NCBI GenBank assembly: GCA_964650975.1
Contig: CAZYWA010000014.1
Coordinates: forward strand, 1 to 31,280
Origin: CAZYWA01 sp964650975 [NCBI: uncultured bacterium]
Lineage (GTDB): Bacteria > JADJOY01
DNA length: 31,280 nucleotides
Direction of reading: 5' to 3'
Every line of letters starts with the position of its first letter. Within the stretch, counting starts at the first letter, position 1. Below the pieces are notes generated by a model. That model saw only the letters and a list, made by a program, of their open reading frames with translations. It made no database searches and was not told where the DNA came from. This document shows positions 23,455 through 31,280 of the stretch, in pieces. The position numbers and the translations under genes are program-made.

Positions 23455-23702
23455 GACGTTCTCCCTTTCGATGCACGTGGGTCACGACGGTTTCGTGCCT
23501 TCGAAAGAAGAGGCGTGACGGTGGCCGGAACGGAGTTCTGCTTCCGGCGCGGCTCACGAGCCTCGCCAGTGAACCGGAGGCGGTGCCCGAAGTCGCTGAA
23601 ATTGCGCCGCTAATCGGCCGGTTTGTCGGCCACGGAACAATGTTCCACGAGCTGCGCGACGGCCCGCGACGTCGGATGCGCGTCGCGTGGGGCACGACGG
23701 AT

Positions 23703-23735
23703 TTGGAGGGCCGGATCCAGCGGTTCTCGGATCGA
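23703..23735 (-). repeat. Decayed hairpin-repeat unit upstream of the ATPase regulator
   Basis: TTGGAGGG (23703-23710) is followed by CCGGATCC, then AGCGGTTCTC, then GGATC. The order (TTGGAGGG, arm, GGTYCTC-type loop, complementary arm) is that of the other units, with yet another stem (GATCC/GGATC). The match is weaker than elsewhere and could be chance. Confidence 0.35.
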
Positions 23736-23766
23736 CAGCCGCGAACGGAGCAGAGACACTTTGCGC

Positions 23767-26700
23767 ATGGCGCCACCCACACGTCCGTTCGTGGGCCGCG
23801 AGCGCGAGCTGGCGCAGCTCGTGAGCGCGATCGAGGAGAGCCGCTCGGGCGCGGGTGCCTTGTGGCTGCTCGCCGGTGAGCCCGGCATCGGCAAGAGCCG
23901 CCTCGCGAACGAGGCCGCTCGCGAAGCGCAGCAGCGCGGCATGCTCGTGCTCGCCGGCCATTGCTGGGAAGCGGGGGGCGCGCCCACGTTCTGGCCGTGG
24001 GTGCAGATGCTGCGCGCGCTCATGCGCCATCTGGGATCGAGCGCGGTCGCCGATCGGCTGGGCGCGCGCGCCGCGCACCTCGCGGCGCTCTTGCCCGAGC
24101 TCGCAGCGACGGAGCCCACTGTCAGCTCGCAAGCGCCCGCGCTCGATCCCGATCAAGCGCGTTTCCAGGTGCTCGAGGCGGTGAGCGGGTTGCTCGTCGA
24201 CCATGCGGCCGAGTGCCCGCTGCTGCTCTTGATCGAGGATCTGCACGCGGCCGACGTGTCGTCGCTCTTGCTGCTCGATCTGCTGGCGCGCGAGCTGCCG
24301 CGCGCGCGCATCCTGGCGATCGGGACCTATCGCACCGCCGAGCTCGATCCTCGGTCCACCGGTCCCTACCTCGCGCGCGTGGAGCGCGCGGCGCACCACA
24401 TCGACCTCAAGCGGATCGGGCGCGACCCGGTCACGGCGCTGCTGGAGCGCACGATCGGCGGAGCCGTTCGTCCCGATCTCGCGGCCGCGGTCGACGCCGC
24501 GACCGAGGGCAATCCGCTCTTCGTGGTCGAGATGGCGCGGCTCCTGGCGAGCGACCCGGAAGTGGGACAGCGCGTCGCCGGCCGCACCACGCTGCCGTTG
24601 CCGTCGACCGTTCGCGCGGCGCTGCGCGAGCGAATCGCGCGCCTCGACGCCGACGCCCGCGAGGTGCTGCAAGTCGCGGCGGTGCTGGGGCGGGACTTCG
24701 CGGTGCCGGTGCTGGCCGAGCTGCTTCAGCGCTCCGAGGCCGACCTCGAGGCGCCGCTCGCGCGGGCGGCCGAGACCGCGCTGGTCGGGCGCGTGGGGCC
24801 GAGCGTGCGCCGCTTCAGCCACATCCTGATCCGCGAGGTGCTTCACGACGAGCTGCCGGACGAGCGGCGCTTTGGTTTGCACCGCCAGCGCGCCGAGCGG
24901 CTCGCGGGCGCATCGGGATGGGGCTCGCCAGCCAGCTGGTCGGAGATCGCGCACCACTGGCTGGAAGCGGGACCGAGCGCGCGTCGTGAGGCGGAGCAGG
25001 CGCTGGTGCGGGCGGCGGAGGAGGCGACAGCGCGGATGGCGTTCGACGACGCGGCGCTGGCGCTCGAGCACGCGCTCGGCTGCCTCGACTCGTCGTCGTC
25101 GCCGAGTCCCGCCGAGGGCACTCGGCGCCGCTACCAGATCGCCCTGGCGCTCGGTCACGCGCGGAACCTCGCGGGCGACGTGCTCGCGGCGCGCGAATCG
25201 TGCGTCGCCGCCGCCGCGCTGGCGCGGTCCCTGGCCGATCCCGAGCGCTTCGCGATGGCGGTGCTCGAGTACGGCGCGGTGTTCGTCCACGGCAACGTCG
25301 ATCCGTTGCTGCTGTCGCTCCTGCAAGAGGCCCTCGGGGCGCTCCCGCCAGGCGACGGCCCGCTGCGCGCCCGCCTCATGGCGCGCTACGCGGCGGCCCT
25401 GCAGCCGTCGCCCGACCCGCTCGAGCCGGGAAAGCTTGCGCGCGAGGCGATCGCGATGGCGCGCCGGGTGGGCGAGCCGCACACGCTGCTCGCCACGTTG
25501 CGCGATGCCTGCGGCGGATTCATGGACGTCGAGGCACCCGAGGAGCGGCTCGCGATCAATCGCGAGACCGTGGAGCTGGCGCTTCACCTGGGCGAGCCGG
25601 TCTACGCGCTGCGCGGCACGATGCGCATCGTGTTCGACGAGTTCGAGCGCGGCGAAGTGGCCGCGGCGCACGCCGCCATCGACGCCGCGGAACGGATGGC
25701 CGAGCGCCTCGCTCACCCGCACTACCGCTGGCCGATCGCGGGGCTGCGCGCGATGTGCGCGACTCGCGAGGGGCGCTTCGCCGATGCGCGGCGGTGGCTA
25801 GCCGCGGCGCGCGAGCTGGCCGACGGCGCCCGCGATCCCAACGCCTTTCGCGCGCTCACCCTCCACGAGATGTGCCGGCTGCGCATCGAAGGACGCGACG
25901 ACGAGGTGCGCGCGCTGCTCCCCGAGCTGGTGCGCGGGGCCGCCGGCTCGTGGTTTGCCGAGACGCTGACACGGATCTGGGCCGCTGTCCTGGGGCTCGG
26001 GCCGGAGATGTGCGGTCCGATGACCGACGCCGATATGGCGGTGGCGGTCGCGTCGATCGACAGCTCGCTCATCCGCACGCTCATCGAGGTCGCGACCCAG
26101 CGTCGCGACGAGCCGACCTTGGCCGCCATCGCCCAGGTCCTCGGCCCGCGCGCGCACCGCGTGGTGAGCTGGGGGATCTTCGGCTTTTCGGTGGAGGGTC
26201 CGGTGAGCGCGCTCCTGGGACGAGTCGCGGCCGCGCGCGGCCGGATCGCCGAGGCGCGCGAGCTGTTCGAGGATTCGCTGGCGCGGGCTCGCACGATGGG
26301 AGCGCGGCCGCACGCGGCGTGGATCGCGCATCACCTGGGTTGTGCGATCGCCGAGGGTGCTGGCGACGCTCGTGGGAAGGCGCGCGAGCTGCTCGAGCTG
26401 GCTCGATCCGAGGCACTCGCGATGGACATGCCCGGCCTCGTCGCGAAGGCCACGGCGAGGCTCGGGGCGCTGGGAGCTTCGTCGCCGGCGACGTCGGCTC
26501 GCGGAACGGCGATCGCCGCGCCGCCGTCGAGCCCCGCAGGGGTGCGCATGACGCTCGCCGGCGAGCTCTGGACCATCGAGCACGGCGCCGCCCGGGTTCT
26601 CATGCGCGACACCAAGGGCCTGCGCATGCTGGCGGCACTGGTCGATCGCCCCGGCACCGACTGGCATGTCCTCGATCTCTCGCGGCCGGAGGGAGCACCC

Positions 26701-27054
26701 GCGGCCGCGCAAGGCGGTCTGGGCGCGACACTCGACGCCCGCGCTCGAGCCGACTACCGCGAGCGGATCTCGACGCTGCGCGCGGAGATCGAGGAGGCCG
26801 CGAGCTGGAACGACCCCTCCCGCGCCGAGCGCGCGCACGCCGAGCTCGATGCGATCACCGCCCAGCTCGAGCGAGCGATGGGGCTGGGCGGCCGCGCACG
26901 CCGTAGCGGTGCCGACGCCGAGCGGGCACGCGTCAACGTGCAGCGCCGGGTGCGCGACGCGATCCGCCGCATCGGCGAGCAGGATCACGCCCTGGCCCGC
27001 CACCTCGAGCGCTCGGTCCGCACCGGCACGCTGTGCCGTTACGATCCGGAATAG
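23767..27054 (+). CDS. Large AAA/NACHT-like ATPase regulator with TPR region and C-terminal effector-like module
   Basis: From ATG 23767 the protein has 1095 residues. An N-terminal AAA_16-type domain opens with RPFVGRERELAQL, Walker A AGEPGIGKSRL (36-46) and Walker B LLLLIEDLHAAD (about 152-163). A winged-helix-like segment and a long alanine-rich TPR solenoid (about 400-900) follow. The last 180 residues form a module found at the end of such ATPases: LWTIEHGAARVLMRDTKGLR, LAALVDRPGTDWHVLDL, then RADYRERISTLRAEIEEA, AHAELDAITAQLERAMGLGG and RRVRDAIRRIGE...VRTGTLCRY. These are multi-domain signal-responsive regulators; this C-terminal end is probably DNA-binding or dimerising, but I see no classic LuxR helix-turn-helix. 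Upstream leader contains a repeat-like unit. Confidence 0.9.
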   Translation: MAPPTRPFVGRERELAQLVSAIEESRSGAGALWLLAGEPGIGKSRLANEAAREAQQRGMLVLAGHCWEAGGAPTFWPWVQMLRALMRHLGSSAVADRLGARAAHLAALLPELAATEPTVSSQAPALDPDQARFQVLEAVSGLLVDHAAECPLLLLIEDLHAADVSSLLLLDLLARELPRARILAIGTYRTAELDPRSTGPYLARVERAAHHIDLKRIGRDPVTALLERTIGGAVRPDLAAAVDAATEGNPLFVVEMARLLASDPEVGQRVAGRTTLPLPSTVRAALRERIARLDADAREVLQVAAVLGRDFAVPVLAELLQRSEADLEAPLARAAETALVGRVGPSVRRFSHILIREVLHDELPDERRFGLHRQRAERLAGASGWGSPASWSEIAHHWLEAGPSARREAEQALVRAAEEATARMAFDDAALALEHALGCLDSSSSPSPAEGTRRRYQIALALGHARNLAGDVLAARESCVAAAALARSLADPERFAMAVLEYGAVFVHGNVDPLLLSLLQEALGALPPGDGPLRARLMARYAAALQPSPDPLEPGKLAREAIAMARRVGEPHTLLATLRDACGGFMDVEAPEERLAINRETVELALHLGEPVYALRGTMRIVFDEFERGEVAAAHAAIDAAERMAERLAHPHYRWPIAGLRAMCATREGRFADARRWLAAARELADGARDPNAFRALTLHEMCRLRIEGRDDEVRALLPELVRGAAGSWFAETLTRIWAAVLGLGPEMCGPMTDADMAVAVASIDSSLIRTLIEVATQRRDEPTLAAIAQVLGPRAHRVVSWGIFGFSVEGPVSALLGRVAAARGRIAEARELFEDSLARARTMGARPHAAWIAHHLGCAIAEGAGDARGKARELLELARSEALAMDMPGLVAKATARLGALGASSPATSARGTAIAAPPSSPAGVRMTLAGELWTIEHGAARVLMRDTKGLRMLAALVDRPGTDWHVLDLSRPEGAPAAAQGGLGATLDARARADYRERISTLRAEIEEAASWNDPSRAERAHAELDAITAQLERAMGLGGRARRSGADAERARVNVQRRVRDAIRRIGEQDHALARHLERSVRTGTLCRYDPE

Positions 27055-27057
27055 CCA

Positions 27058-27978
27058 TCACGGTCCGGCCGGCCGCAGCGATTCCAATGCCGTGAGCAGC
27101 GATTCCAGGAGCTCGAGGCGGGGGACGGGGACGCGGTGGCGCTCGGCGATGCGGATCGGGCGGCGCAGGATCGGCTCGAGCTCCATCGGGCGGCGGTACT
27201 CGAAATCGAGGCGCATCGAGGTCACGTAGGGCGTCGAATTCACGTCGCCGCCGAGGTTCTTGTCGACCCAGTCGGCGGGCATGTCGATTCCCTCGGCGCG
27301 CGCCACGGCGCGAACCTCCTCCATCACGCTCCGCAGGCGCTCGCGCATCGCTTCGTTCGACAGCAGGTCACGGCAGCTGCCGCCCACCAGGGTGTTGATC
27401 GAGTTGAAGGCGGCGTTCCACATGAGCTTGCGCCACAGCGTGGCCGCCACGTCGCTCACGGTTCGCACCGGAAACCCGCCCACCGCGAGTGCCTCGCAAA
27501 GTGCCTCCGCCAGCGGGCTGGGCGGGCCTTCGGGCTCGCCGAACAGCACGCGCCCCTCACTGGTGTGGCGGATCACGCCGGGACCCTCGATCGACGAGCC
27601 GACGAAGGCCATGCCGAGTAGCAGGTGGCCATGCGGCACGAGGCGGCGGAAGTCCGGCTCGTGCCCGATGCCATTGAGCAGCGAGAGCACCGCGCCGCCC
27701 GGGGTGAGGAGCGGTGCCGCGGCGGTCAAGGCACTCGCGAGGTCGCGGTGCTTGACCGCGACCACCAGGGCATCGACCGGTGCCGCGCTCTCGCCGGGCT
27801 CGATCACCTGCGGCCGCGACAGCAGCTCCCGCCCTCCGCTCAGCACTCGCAGCCCGTGCTCGCGGATCGCCGCGGCGTGCGCTCCTCGCGCCAGGAACGC
27901 CACGCTGCCGCCGCGGGTGGAGACAGCGCCGCCGAAAAAACCGCCCACTCCGCCGGCGCCGACGAACAGAAGCCGCAT
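27058..27978 (-). CDS. 2-dehydropantoate 2-reductase-like (ApbA/PanE family)
   Basis: The 306-residue protein from ATG 27978 (the open frame runs to 28062 but the extra part is not family-like) shows the NADP loop LLFVGAGGVGGFFGG, DALVVAVKHRDL, LLNGIGHE, the catalytic Lys in LWRKLMWNAAFNSINTL, and the C-terminal Ser/Asp/Glu region (NSTPYVTSMRLDFEYRRPME, ELEPI). PanE reduces ketopantoate to pantoate in coenzyme A synthesis; many family paralogues act on other 2-keto acids, and no other pantothenate gene is nearby, so the exact substrate is open. It ends 3 bp from the convergent ATPase stop and is divergent from the secreted GSDH gene. Confidence 0.9.
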   Translation of the reverse strand: MRLLFVGAGGVGGFFGGAVSTRGGSVAFLARGAHAAAIREHGLRVLSGGRELLSRPQVIEPGESAAPVDALVVAVKHRDLASALTAAAPLLTPGGAVLSLLNGIGHEPDFRRLVPHGHLLLGMAFVGSSIEGPGVIRHTSEGRVLFGEPEGPPSPLAEALCEALAVGGFPVRTVSDVAATLWRKLMWNAAFNSINTLVGGSCRDLLSNEAMRERLRSVMEEVRAVARAEGIDMPADWVDKNLGGDVNSTPYVTSMRLDFEYRRPMELEPILRRPIRIAERHRVPVPRLELLESLLTALESLRPAGP

Positions 27979-28055
27979 GCCGAGCGGGATATAGCTCAAA
28001 ACGTCAGCGATTGTCGGGTCGGGCTCCGTGACAGGTGCGAGGCGATTCCCGTAAA

Positions 28056-30545
28056 ATGACACCAGAAATGCGGATGAAGCGATCTTGGTTGCTGGTGGCC
28101 CTGGCGGTGGCCTTCGGCGCGGCGAACGTGCAGGCCACGCAGCTTCCTGACGGGTATCAGGCGAGCGCGGTGTGGACCGGGCTCTCCTTTCCGACCGCCG
28201 TCCGGTTCGCGCCCGACGGGCGGGTGTTCGTCGCGGAGAAGGACGGACGGATTAAGATCTTCAGCAACGTCTCGGATCCCACGCCCGACCTGCTGATCGA
28301 CATCACCACCGCGGTCAACTCGTACTGGGACCGTGGGCTCCTGGGGCTCGCGATCGATCCGCAGTTCCCCGCTCGCCCGTACATCTGGATCCTCTACACG
28401 TACGATGCGCCGCCCGGCGGAACCGCGCCCACCTGGAACGACGTCTGCCCGAGCAACCCGGGCGGGACCACCGACGGCTGCGTCGTCACCGGCCGGTTGT
28501 CGCGGCTCACGGTGGCCCCGGACAACACGCTGGGTGCGCCGGAGCAGGTGCTCATCTCCGGCGAATGGTGTCAGCAGTATCCGTCGCACTCGATGGGCGA
28601 CCTGCACTTCGGCGCGGACGGCGCGCTCTACGTGAGTGCCGGCGAGGGCGCGAGCTTCACCTTCGCCGACTGGGGCCAGGGCGGCGGATCGCCGGGGAGC
28701 GTCACCCCGAGAAACCCGTGCGGGGATCCGCCCTCGGGTGTCGGCGGTAAGGAGAAACCCCCGTCCGCCGAGGGGGGGGCGCTGCGCGCCCAGGATCTGC
28801 GCACCGCCGGCGATCCGTCGGGGCTCAGCGGGTCGATCCTGCGCGTCGACCCCGACACCGGGCTCGCGCTACCCACCAATCCGCTCTACGGCGGCAGCGT
28901 CGGCGACGACGATCGAACCATCGCTTACGGGCTCCGGAACCCGTTCCGGTTCACCTTCCGTCCGGGCACCAACGACCTGTGGGTCGGCGACGTCGGCTGG
29001 AACAACTGGGAAGAGATCAACCACATCCCGAACCCGATCGACGGCGCGGTCCGGAACTTCGGCTGGCCCTGCTACGAGGGTCCGACCGCGCAGAGCAGCT
29101 ATCAGTCGGCGCACCTCACGATCTGCCAGGACCTCTACGCGTCGCCGGGCGCGGTGACGATGCCGTTCTACGCCTACAGCCACGACGCGATCCCCGATCC
29201 GGACCGGTGCGGAGGCGGCACCAGCGCCTCGATCACCAGCATCGCGTTCGTCACCGGCAACGACTTCCCGCCCGCGTTGAACGGGCACTTGCTGTTCGGC
29301 GACTACTCCCGCGACTGCATCTGGTACCTGGGCAAGGATGCGAACGGCGACCCCGATCCGAGCTCGGTGACCACCTTCGCCTCCGGGATTCCGGGGCCGG
29401 TCGACATCCAGTTCGGCCCCGACGGCGACCTCTACTACGCCGACCTGGTCGGTGGGACGGTGCAGCGGATCCACTACATGCCCGGCAACCAGCCGCCGGT
29501 GGCGCGGATCGTCACCGACGCCGACTCGGGCGCCGCCCCGCTCCAGGTGCACTTCGACGCCTCGACGTCGAGCGACCCGGACGCCGGAGACACGCTCTCG
29601 TTCGCGTGGGACCTGGATGGCGACGGCCAGCTCGACGACTCGACCGCCGTCGCGCCGGTCTGGACCTTCACCGAAGCCGGCGACCACACCGTCACGTTGC
29701 AAGTGACCGACTCGCACGGCGCGTCGAGCACGGCCACGACGGTGATCCACGCCGCGAACACACCGCCCGTTCCTTCGATCGTGACGCCGCTTCCGAGCCT
29801 CACGTGGCAGGTGGGAGACACGATCTCGTTCTCGGGCACCGCCGCCGACGCGCAGGACGGATCACTTCCGCCGAGCGCTTTCCACTGGAACCTGGTGCTC
29901 TATCACTGCCCGAGCGACTGCCACCAGCATCCGCTTTCGAGCTTCGACGGAGTCGCCTCGGGCGAGTTCGCGGCGCCGGACCACGGTTATCCGTCGTACC
30001 TCGTGCTCACGCTGACGGTGACCGACTCCAGTGGTTTGCAGGGCACCACCAGCGTCACGTTGCAGCCGAAAACCGCCGTCGTGTCGATGCGGTCGAACCC
30101 CACCGGCCTTTCGCTCTCCTTCGACTCGGACACGCTCACGACGCCGTTCGACGAGACCGTGATCCTCGAGTCCACGCACTCCGTCACGGCCAGCTCGCCG
30201 CAGACGCTGAGCGGCACGACCTACCGGCTCTCCGCCTGGTCGGACGGCGGTGCCGATTCACACAACATGGTTGCGCCGGCGGGCACCACCACCCTCACCG
30301 CGTCCTACATCGCCGACTTCGACGGCGATGGAATCCCCGATAACCAGGACAACTGCTGGGCCGTCTACAATCCGGACCAGGCCGACTCGAACGGCGACGG
30401 GATCGGTGACGCCTGCCAGAACGCGGGCTGTCACACCACTTCCGGCGCCTCGGGTGGGCAAGCCCAAGCCGTCTCGCCCGTGGCGTTCGGGTTACTGGCC
30501 TCGCGGCTCCTGCGCCTGCTCCGGCTGCGGCGTTCTCGCGCGTAG
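28056..30545 (+). CDS. Secreted GSDH-type beta-propeller protein with PKD and thrombospondin-3-like repeats and sorting-like tail
   Basis: Starts are possible at ATG 28056, 28068 and 28074; GAGGCG about 11 nt upstream favours 28056 (829 residues), while 28074 gives the tidiest signal peptide ([20 protein letters not shown]). A glucose/sorbosone dehydrogenase propeller follows ([63 protein letters not shown]). A PKD domain ([40 protein letters not shown]) and a second Ig-like region come next. A calcium-binding thrombospondin type 3-like stretch ([26 protein letters not shown]) and a C-terminal Cys plus [15 protein letters not shown] end the protein. Probably extracellular or surface-bound; the propeller may oxidise sugars with PQQ. 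A G8 run lies at 28772-28779. Confidence 0.9.
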   Translation: MTPEMRMKRSWLLVALAVAFGAANVQATQLPDGYQASAVWTGLSFPTAVRFAPDGRVFVAEKDGRIKIFSNVSDPTPDLLIDITTAVNSYWDRGLLGLAIDPQFPARPYIWILYTYDAPPGGTAPTWNDVCPSNPGGTTDGCVVTGRLSRLTVAPDNTLGAPEQVLISGEWCQQYPSHSMGDLHFGADGALYVSAGEGASFTFADWGQGGGSPGSVTPRNPCGDPPSGVGGKEKPPSAEGGALRAQDLRTAGDPSGLSGSILRVDPDTGLALPTNPLYGGSVGDDDRTIAYGLRNPFRFTFRPGTNDLWVGDVGWNNWEEINHIPNPIDGAVRNFGWPCYEGPTAQSSYQSAHLTICQDLYASPGAVTMPFYAYSHDAIPDPDRCGGGTSASITSIAFVTGNDFPPALNGHLLFGDYSRDCIWYLGKDANGDPDPSSVTTFASGIPGPVDIQFGPDGDLYYADLVGGTVQRIHYMPGNQPPVARIVTDADSGAAPLQVHFDASTSSDPDAGDTLSFAWDLDGDGQLDDSTAVAPVWTFTEAGDHTVTLQVTDSHGASSTATTVIHAANTPPVPSIVTPLPSLTWQVGDTISFSGTAADAQDGSLPPSAFHWNLVLYHCPSDCHQHPLSSFDGVASGEFAAPDHGYPSYLVLTLTVTDSSGLQGTTSVTLQPKTAVVSMRSNPTGLSLSFDSDTLTTPFDETVILESTHSVTASSPQTLSGTTYRLSAWSDGGADSHNMVAPAGTTTLTASYIADFDGDGIPDNQDNCWAVYNPDQADSNGDGIGDACQNAGCHTTSGASGGQAQAVSPVAFGLLASRLLRLLRLRRSRA

Positions 30546-31280
30546 CAGCCTCACCCGGGAAGCGAAGAACGGGTGATCCTCGACGACCTCGAAGTGCTCG
30601 GCGATCGCCTGCTCCAGGATCTCGTGGTGGAAGTCGACCGCCACCGCCGACCAGATCGTGTCGGTGACCAGCCAGAACCCGGTGCGATCCGGGCCAGCGG
30701 CGCGAATCGGCTCCATCACTTGGGCTTCGGAGTGGAGCTGCGTGTCGGTGAGGCTCCAGCGGTCACGATCGGTGGGTTTGGGGATCGGAATGATGCGGTT
30801 GATGCCATGGTAGTGAACCGAGAGCGCCAGCTCGACGGGTGCGCGGAACACCAGGATCGGCTGATCGGGCCGCTCGCGCGCTTCGAGCAGCCGCGCCACC
30901 GCCAGCCAGTCGCCGCGCTTGGCGGGCCGCGGCAGGTAGACCGTGGCGAGGTCGGCGCAATCGAAGAGCAGGATCACCGCCACGGCTGCGTGCACGGCGC
31001 GCGGTCCACCGAGCCGGGAAACGAGCAGCAGCCCGAGCAGCACCGTGGGCAGGAAGAGCGCCACGGTGTGCCTCATCATCACCAGATCCTCGGTACCGAC
31101 CAGCTGCACCGCTACCACGAACGCGACCGCGACCAGGGCGACGATGACTGCGAGTGCCTGGAGCGAGCGGTTGCCCGAGCCGTCGGCGGCGCCGGCGACC
31201 GCGACGGCAACCCCCCCCCGAGAACCGGCGAACTTCACGATCCCCGCCGCGACCGCGAAAGCGATCACCAGGTCGCGCGC
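30492..31280 (-). CDS. GT39-like membrane glycosyltransferase, C-terminal fragment (runs off right edge)
   Basis: The minus-strand frame is open from base 31280 to the stop at 30492, about 262 residues, with no credible start inside (only an internal GTG at 31268). Three or four hydrophobic helices ([60 protein letters not shown]) precede a soluble C-terminal domain ([20 protein letters not shown]...). This fits the C-terminal half of ArnT/GT39-type glycosyltransferases, though the family call rests on topology. A run of nine C on the plus strand (31211-31219) lies in the coding region. The last 54 bp overlap the 3' end of the convergent GSDH gene. Confidence 0.7.
   Translation of the reverse strand, partial: ARDLVIAFAVAAGIVKFAGSRGGVAVAVAGAADGSGNRSLQALAVIVALVAVAFVVAVQLVGTEDLVMMRHTVALFLPTVLLGLLLVSRLGGPRAVHAAVAVILLFDCADLATVYLPRPAKRGDWLAVARLLEARERPDQPILVFRAPVELALSVHYHGINRIIPIPKPTDRDRWSLTDTQLHSEAQVMEPIRAAGPDRTGFWLVTDTIWSAVAVDFHHEILEQAIAEHFEVVEDHPFFASRVRLLRARTPQPEQAQEPRGQ

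Noticed and set aside
23634-23646. 13-nt palindrome GGAACAATGTTCC upstream of the ATPase gene as a LexA-type operator
   Set aside because: The half-site spacing (GAAC-N3-GTTC) does not match the LexA boxes I know, and there is only one copy; kept as a possible operator only.
23554-25722. Minus-strand open frame of about 720 codons antisense to the large ATPase
   Set aside because: Composition mirrors the sense codons (Arg/His/Gln rich) and there is no motif or signal.

Overview
The window is about 31 kb of very GC-rich bacterial chromosome, roughly 70% GC by eye, with strong third-position GC in the real reading frames. It carries housekeeping and secreted-protein genes. I see no phage, plasmid, CRISPR, rRNA or tRNA. 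The gene mix (DUF1820 beside an exonuclease III, a delta-type Lgt, a matrixin protease with its partner, a GSDH/PKD/thrombospondin-3 secreted protein, HEAT lipoprotein, UbiB) suggests a 'deltaproteobacterial' lineage such as Myxococcota or Binatota. That placement is inference; no marker gene settles it.

Layout. 1-319 (-): N-terminus of a GT-C/GT39-like membrane glycosyltransferase leaving the left edge. 632-1564 (-): HEAT-repeat lipoprotein, divergent from a SAM methyltransferase (1831-2727, +), an alkaline-phosphatase-superfamily 'sulfatase' (to 4319, +) and a PLP aminotransferase (4405-5649, +). 5765-6346 (-): unknown helical protein. 8712-6782 (-): two-gene operon of a secreted matrixin-associated protein and a matrixin-like metalloprotease. 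8852-12198 (+): UbiB-family kinase, SGNH hydrolase and lgt, whose 3' end looks frameshifted. 15710-12261 (-): compact operon exoA, DUF1820, alpha/beta-hydrolase lipoprotein. 15789-17972 (+): DUF4056 protein with a barrel-like C-terminus. 18786-17986 (-): sirtuin, divergent from a Gfo/Idh/MocA oxidoreductase (18835-19926, +). 20768-20067 (-): unknown protein, divergent from a Ski2-like helicase (21032-23227, +). 23454-23326 (-): unlisted 42-residue membrane ORF. 23767-27054 (+): large AAA/TPR regulator. 27978-27058 (-): ketopantoate-reductase-like protein, divergent from a secreted GSDH protein (28056-30545, +). The right edge (-) holds the C-terminus of another GT39-like protein.

The most unusual content is a dispersed family of modular palindromes that fills several intergenic gaps. 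Three fuller copies (1630-1826, 6600-6760, 20831-21008) each hold three hairpins. Each hairpin keeps the same 8-nt loop (GAGGGACC or its complement) and a CTCC tail, but has a different, still complementary stem. Single or decayed units lie at 435-600, 2776-2876, 5655-5745, 8018-8050 and 23703-23735. Two of these run into the 5' coding regions of secreted-protein genes. No transposase lies in the window. Two secreted proteins also share a C-terminal 'LLAS...LRLRR' tail that could be a lineage-specific sorting signal.
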